From NCBI GenBank assembly GCA_024636985.1, contig JAGXFY010000026.1, forward strand, positions 1 to 64,000: 64,000 nt of DNA. Reading direction: 5' to 3'. The position numbers and the translations under genes are program-made. This document shows, one piece after another, positions 59,798 through 64,000 of the stretch; within the stretch, counting starts at the first letter, position 1, and every line of letters begins with the position of its first letter. The notes beneath the pieces are model-generated. The model was not told the DNA's origin. It was given only the letters and a program-made list of their open reading frames with translations, and did not search any database. Origin of the DNA: Petrocella sp024636985 (lineage in GTDB: Bacteria > Bacillota > Clostridia > Lachnospirales > Vallitaleaceae).

Positions 59798-60961
59798 ATG
59801 TTTAATATTAAGACTTTAAATAAAATCGATCAAGAAGGATTAGAGCTGTTTAGTGAGGATTATCAGATTGTTGAAGAAGGTGATATAGATGCTATCGTTC
59901 TAAGAAGCTTCAAGATGCAGGATTATCCCTTGGATGAGAAGTTACATGCTGTTGCTAGAGCCGGTGCAGGAACCAACAATGTACCTGTAGACAAATGTGC
60001 TGAAAAAGGTATTGTTGTATTTAACACACCTGGTGCGAATGCAAACGGCGTAAAAGAACTGGTTGTAGCAGGCTTATTATTGGCTTCAAGAAACATAGTG
60101 GGTGCCATAGAATGGGCAAAAACTTTGGAAGATGAAGGTGAAGAGATTCCCAAGCTGGTCGAAGCAGGTAAATCTAATTTTGCCGGACCGGAGATAAAAG
60201 GAAAAACTTTAGGCATTATAGGACTTGGCGCTATAGGTGTTTTAACAGCCAATGCTGCAAGTGGTTTAGGTATGAAAGTTATAGGATATGATCCTTTCTT
60301 ATCTGTGAAGCATGCACTAAAATTATCCAGAAGTGTTTCAACGGTGAAAACCATTGAAGAAATCTATTCAAAATCAGATTATATATCTGTCCATGTTCCA
60401 CTTGTAGATGCGACAAAAGGTATGATTAATGACGATAGTATTGCATTAATGGAAAACGGCGTTAAGATTCTTAATTTCTCAAGAGCGGAATTAATAGATG
60501 ATGATGCTATGGCAAAAGCCTTAGAATCCGGTAAAGTCAGTAATTATGTTACGGATTTCCCTAATGCTAGTAGCATTAAAATGAAAAATGTCATTGCGAT
60601 TCCCCATCTAGGGGCATCAACACCGGAATCAGAAACCAACTGTGCTATTATGGCCGTTAATCAAGTTATGGAATATCTTGAAAATGGAAACATCATTAAT
60701 TCCGTGAATTATCCGGATTGTGATATGGGCGTTTGTCCGACTGCAAGCAGGATCGCCGTAAATCATAAGAATATTCCGAATATGGTCAGCCAAATCACAA
60801 GCATACTGGCAGATCACAATATCAATATTGCGGACATGATCAATAAGAGCCGTGGTGATTGGGCATATACCATGCTTGATATAGAAAACGAATCAACAAA
60901 AGAAATCATCACCGCCCTTGAACAAATTGACGGTGTTGTAAAAGTCAGAATAATTGTTTAA
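59798..60961 (+). CDS. serA: D-3-phosphoglycerate dehydrogenase
   Basis: A 387-residue NAD enzyme, the first step of serine synthesis. The Rossmann motif LGIIGLGAIGVLTANAA lies near 145; catalytic Arg is in NFSRAELIDDDA near 228, and the His in PHLGASTPESE near 271. A C-terminal ACT domain (about 320-387) suggests serine feedback. The D-isomer family of the short clostridial type lacks the ASB domain. AGGAGG precedes the start. Confidence 0.95.
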   Translation: MFNIKTLNKIDQEGLELFSEDYQIVEEGDIDAIVLRSFKMQDYPLDEKLHAVARAGAGTNNVPVDKCAEKGIVVFNTPGANANGVKELVVAGLLLASRNIVGAIEWAKTLEDEGEEIPKLVEAGKSNFAGPEIKGKTLGIIGLGAIGVLTANAASGLGMKVIGYDPFLSVKHALKLSRSVSTVKTIEEIYSKSDYISVHVPLVDATKGMINDDSIALMENGVKILNFSRAELIDDDAMAKALESGKVSNYVTDFPNASSIKMKNVIAIPHLGASTPESETNCAIMAVNQVMEYLENGNIINSVNYPDCDMGVCPTASRIAVNHKNIPNMVSQITSILADHNINIADMINKSRGDWAYTMLDIENESTKEIITALEQIDGVVKVRIIV

Positions 60962-60973
60962 AGTTCATTAATC

Positions 60974-61010
60974 GCAAAGGGCTAGATTAGAAATGATCTG
61001 GTCCTTTGTT
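60974..61010 (+). terminator. Weak hairpin between serA and the DUF1015 gene
   Basis: CAAAGG-CTAGAT pairs with ATCTGGTCCTTTG around AGAAATG. It has no long T-tract, so it probably only dampens read-through or guards the 3' end. Confidence 0.45.
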
Positions 61011-61035
61011 GGTTGTCAAGTAAAGGAGGCAGAAT

Positions 61036-62280
61036 ATGTCAGTTATCAAACCATTTATGGCGGTTAGACCTGCCAAAGACCTAGTTAGAGAAGTAGCAGC
61101 ATTGCCTTATGATGTATATAGTTCTAAAGAAGCCAGGGTGGTTGTTGAAGAGAATCCTCGTTCTTTCTTAGCAATCGACCGCGCTGAAACCTTCTTTGAT
61201 GCATCCGTAGATATTCATAGTGCACAGATTTATAAAAAAGCCCATGATGTTTTATATGCATGGATTGAAGACGGAACCTTTGTTCAAGAAGATAAAAACA
61301 TGTTATATTTATATGAGCTAGTTATGAATAATCGCAGTCAGATAGGTATTGTTAGCTGTACTTCTGTTGATGAGTATCTGGATAATAAAATAAAGAAGCA
61401 TGAAAAAACCAGAGCTGATAAGGAAGCAGACCGGATTAACCATGTGGATTATTGTGACGCAAATACTGGGCCGATTTTTCTGACCTACAAATCGGATCAA
61501 AGGGTTAATGCATTGGTAGAATCATGGAAAACCCATAAGAAGCCACTATATGATTTTGTTGCAGAAGATGGCATCACCCATAGGGTGTGGTCCGTTGATG
61601 ACGACGCAACCATAACATCCCTTGTAGAAGCATTTGGGGCTATTGAGACACTTTATATCGCAGATGGGCATCACCGTGCGGCATCGGCGGTTAAAGTCGC
61701 TCAAATGAGAAGAAAAGACAACCCGACGTATACTGGTGAGGAAGCCTTTAACTATTTTTTGTCAGTCTCATTTCCGGATGAACAATTATATATTATGGAT
61801 TATAACAGAGTGGTTAAAGACCTTAATGGCTTAACAGAATCTGAGTTCATAGAAGCCATTAAGAAGAAATTTGAAATTATTAAGACAAGTATAGAACCGA
61901 TTAGACCAGATGAAAAGGCTATGTTTGCTATGATCTTGGAAGACACTTGGTATTTACTAAAAGCCAAAGAGAACAGCTATAACCATTTGGATCCGGTACT
62001 AAACTTGGATGTATCCATATTGCAATTAAACCTACTTGCTCCAATTCTAGGCATTGGGGATCCTCGTATCGATCAACGGATTGATTTTGTTGGTGGTATA
62101 AGAGGTCTTGAAGAACTGACACGAAGGACTAAAGTGGATATGAAGGTTGGTTTTGCTATGTACCCCACAAGTATAGAAGAATTAATGGCCATAGCAGATG
62201 CCGATCAGTTAATGCCACCAAAATCTACATGGTTTGAACCTAAGCTTAGAAGTGGGTTGTTTATACATCTTTTGAAATAA
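61036..62280 (+). CDS. DUF1015 protein linked to serine synthesis
   Basis: A 414-residue cytosolic protein of the DUF1015 family. The family start IKPFMAVRPAKDLVREVAALPYDVY is clear. Near residue 212 lies YIADGHHRAASA, a DGHHR motif like that in ParB/Srx-fold free serine kinases (SerK, SbnI), which is from memory. It directly follows serC-serA, a partnership common in Clostridia, while no serB gene is present in the window. A kinase or other role with serine or phosphoserine is thus an inference. AAGGAGG precedes the start and a strong terminator follows. Confidence 0.85.
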   Translation: MSVIKPFMAVRPAKDLVREVAALPYDVYSSKEARVVVEENPRSFLAIDRAETFFDASVDIHSAQIYKKAHDVLYAWIEDGTFVQEDKNMLYLYELVMNNRSQIGIVSCTSVDEYLDNKIKKHEKTRADKEADRINHVDYCDANTGPIFLTYKSDQRVNALVESWKTHKKPLYDFVAEDGITHRVWSVDDDATITSLVEAFGAIETLYIADGHHRAASAVKVAQMRRKDNPTYTGEEAFNYFLSVSFPDEQLYIMDYNRVVKDLNGLTESEFIEAIKKKFEIIKTSIEPIRPDEKAMFAMILEDTWYLLKAKENSYNHLDPVLNLDVSILQLNLLAPILGIGDPRIDQRIDFVGGIRGLEELTRRTKVDMKVGFAMYPTSIEELMAIADADQLMPPKSTWFEPKLRSGLFIHLLK

Positions 62281-62289
62281 TGATAACAT

Positions 62290-62336
62290 CAAGAAACCTT
62301 TTATATCAAGAAATTTGAAAAGGTTTCTTTTTTTTA
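62290..62336 (+). terminator. Terminator after the DUF1015 gene
   Basis: AAGAAACCTTTT pairs with AAAAGGTTTCTT, followed by eight T. Confidence 0.9.
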
Positions 62337-62557
62337 TTGTATTTTAATAAATGAGACCGTGATTTATGGTATAGTTAGTAAGTTAATGAGAAAGTATCCA
62401 TTAGTTGGAGAACTTTTAGATGAAACAATTTATAAGTAAATTATATTTACCTGTAGACGTAAATGTGATATACTATACAAGTATTATAATTACATGAATC
62501 AAGTTTTTTACAAACCAATTTAACCACAAAAATATGAAATTATATAAGGAGGATTAT

Positions 62558-63493
62558 ATGAAATCGAGTAAAATCATACTAGCAGCTATAGCAGTAGTTT
62601 TTGTTGCTATCGTACTGGTGAGTAGTGTTTATATGCTGGATAATGCAGAAGCAGCAGTTGTACAAAGACTGGGTAAACTTCATCGTGTTGAAACAAATGC
62701 GGGTCTTAACTTTAAGGTGCCCCTGATTGATAGTATCTATATCGTCAACACCAACGAGATCTACTCTCTCCAATACGGTTATCGTTCAGATACGGCACCT
62801 ACGACTACGGAAGCAGCCACTTATAGGAATGTTGAAAATGAGTCTATAGTATTAACAAGCGGTTCCTATTTGATTGACCTTGGCGCGGTTATTCAGTACA
62901 GAATCACAGATCCTGCGGCATATACTTTTGAAGTTGATGATATAGAAGGTACCGTTAGACTAGCCTTCGAGAGTGTTCTTAGAAGTAATATTCAGAACCA
63001 ATTATTAGATGAAGCTTTAATAAACAAAGACAGTATCGCACAGGAAATCATGCCGGACTTAGCACGGAAGATCAACAGTTATAATGTTGGTATCACCATT
63101 ACAGAAGTTCGTTTGACAGATGTTTTACTGCCCAAAGATGTTCAATTTGCTTATGATGATGTTAATATAGCAAGTAATGAAAAAGATGCACTAAGGAGCC
63201 AAGCAACCCGTTATTCTAATGAGATGTTACCAAAAGCAAGAGCAGATGCTTATGAGATGATTCAAAATGCAGAAGCTTACAAAGCTGAAAAAGTGGCTCA
63301 AGCACGTGGTGATGTTGAGAACTTCAACCAGGTATATGAGCGTTATGCTGTAGCCAAAGATATCACTAGGACAAGGTTGTATATTGAAACCATGGAAAAA
63401 GTGCTTTCTACAGTAGACCAAAAATATGTTATTGATATAGATAATGATAATGTACTTAAATTCTTACCTTTAGATATGAGAGGAGGCGAATAA
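62558..63493 (+). CDS. hflK: Membrane protease modulator HflK (SPFH family)
   Basis: A 311-residue protein with one N-terminal membrane helix (about 5-27) and an SPFH/band 7 domain (about 30-210, VVQRLGKLHRVETNAGLNFKVPLIDSI), then a coiled-coil. The family forms HflKC cages around FtsH and controls its degradation of membrane proteins. No Pro/Gly-rich HflK start is present, as usual in Firmicutes. AAGGAGG precedes ATG 62558. It is followed by its partner after one base. Confidence 0.88.
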   Translation: MKSSKIILAAIAVVFVAIVLVSSVYMLDNAEAAVVQRLGKLHRVETNAGLNFKVPLIDSIYIVNTNEIYSLQYGYRSDTAPTTTEAATYRNVENESIVLTSGSYLIDLGAVIQYRITDPAAYTFEVDDIEGTVRLAFESVLRSNIQNQLLDEALINKDSIAQEIMPDLARKINSYNVGITITEVRLTDVLLPKDVQFAYDDVNIASNEKDALRSQATRYSNEMLPKARADAYEMIQNAEAYKAEKVAQARGDVENFNQVYERYAVAKDITRTRLYIETMEKVLSTVDQKYVIDIDNDNVLKFLPLDMRGGE

Positions 63494-63494
63494 T

Positions 63495-64000
63495 ATGGAT
63501 CCTAATCAAAATCAAAATGAAACTCAATTTAACCCCAAAGCGGAATTTGATAAAAATGTGGAACGCGCCAAAAAAGAAGTGAAAAAAAATATGCGATATG
63601 GTATTTTCGGTTTCATTATTATTCTTGCCATCATCTTTTTAAGCAATTGCTTTTACATTGTTAGGGAAGACGAAGTGGCCACCGTCAGACAACTTGGAGA
63701 AATCACACGTATTGTCGTTGATGCGACCAATACAGAAGCACAGTTACAAAATGATTTGGACCCTAGGTTCAAAGAAGTTGTCATCGACACTCAAAAGGGT
63801 CTAAAGTTTAAGATTCCCTTTATAACAACAGTAGAAAAGAATACAAGCAAACTATTGACCTATTTTTCCAATACGGCCAATATCAACACCCAAGATAAGA
63901 TCAAATATGATATCAATATGTATGCGCAGTGGCGTATAACCCATCCTGGTATATTTAATACTTCGCTTGGTACTGTGACAAGAGCCAATTCGAAAATTGA
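63495..64000 (+). CDS. hflC: Membrane protease modulator HflC (partial, cut by window end)
   Basis: The first 168 residues are visible. A polar start with a charged stretch (residues 1-33) is followed by a membrane helix at about 34-53 and the SPFH start VREDEVATVRQLGEITRIV, GLKFKIPF and YAQWRIT motifs. AGGAGG lies before the ATG. It pairs with HflK. The insert of about 20 residues in the first strand loop (DATNTEAQLQNDLDPRFKEV) is longer than in E. coli HflC. The end lies beyond the window. Confidence 0.85.
   Translation, partial: MDPNQNQNETQFNPKAEFDKNVERAKKEVKKNMRYGIFGFIIILAIIFLSNCFYIVREDEVATVRQLGEITRIVVDATNTEAQLQNDLDPRFKEVVIDTQKGLKFKIPFITTVEKNTSKLLTYFSNTANINTQDKIKYDINMYAQWRITHPGIFNTSLGTVTRANSKI

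Noticed and set aside
59923..60354. 143-codon minus-strand frame inside serA
   Set aside because: Shadow of serA with no start signal and no recognisable motif.

Overview
The window is 64 kb of low-GC DNA from an anaerobic Firmicute, most likely a member of the Clostridia (inference). The grounds are strong AGGAGG-type ribosome sites, occasional TTG and GTG starts, many T-tailed hairpin terminators, a CggR-controlled glycolytic operon, an FabV-type enoyl reductase, a Rrf2-nifS-nifU-mnmA operon, a TGS-uridine kinase, family II pyrophosphatase and a CitA/CitB-type two-component pair. I see no rRNA, tRNA, CRISPR, phage or transposase gene. The text is mostly chromosomal core genes; the accessory material lies in the intergenic spaces and in one SMC-type operon.

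Layout: 1-388 tandem palindromic repeats; 389-4956 a quinone/flavin cluster (polyprenyl synthase, FMN-binding lipoprotein, CitA/CitB-type sensor pair, MenA-type prenyltransferase); 5215-5896 duplicated cold-shock genes with duplicated leaders; 5996-9816 transporter, HAD phosphatase, TfoX-C-like protein, CBS-pyrophosphatase; 10038-13286 pepF and two poorly known genes; 13546-21504 the dgt-dnaG-rpoD-trmK-nif3-uridine kinase-RluA macromolecular synthesis region; 21580-21756 a probable 6S RNA; 21808-25341 (minus) hisC-tyrA-aroA; 25850-27925 an EF-G paralogue; 28125-31316 the Fe-S/tRNA thiolation operon; 31412-34268 PHP phosphatase and Na/Pi transporter; 34719-43857 cggR-gap-pgk-tpiA-gpmI, fabV and eno, then secG; 44439-47873 MFS carrier, asd, pirin; 48303-56853 a Jet/Muk-type SMC operon coupled to lipA and ddl; 56991-58263 a rhomboid-like membrane protein and an HTH protein; 58698-62280 serC-serA-DUF1015; 62558-64000 hflK and the start of hflC.

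The best candidate for an unusual system is the three-gene SMC operon at 48386-55044. It has a kleisin-like, a small KITE/MukE-like and a 1481-residue SMC-like ATPase gene, in the order and with the overlaps of Wadjet/MukFEB systems. No JetD nuclease follows; the ATPase stop overlaps the lipA start. The SMC Walker B region reads LDNPFG, with Asn where the catalytic Glu is expected.

A second layer of novelty is three families of intergenic structured repeats (called A, B and C here). B is a multi-hairpin element of about 115 bp present in five places. C is a terminator-like hairpin with a palindromic module, present in three places. At 47.9-48.2 kb a B copy appears to sit inside a C copy, which argues that B has moved. 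Other points worth checking are the EF-G paralogue with a degenerate G4 motif, a CggR-like operator, a FabT/FabR-like operator on fabV, and the DGHHR motif in the serC-serA-linked DUF1015 protein.
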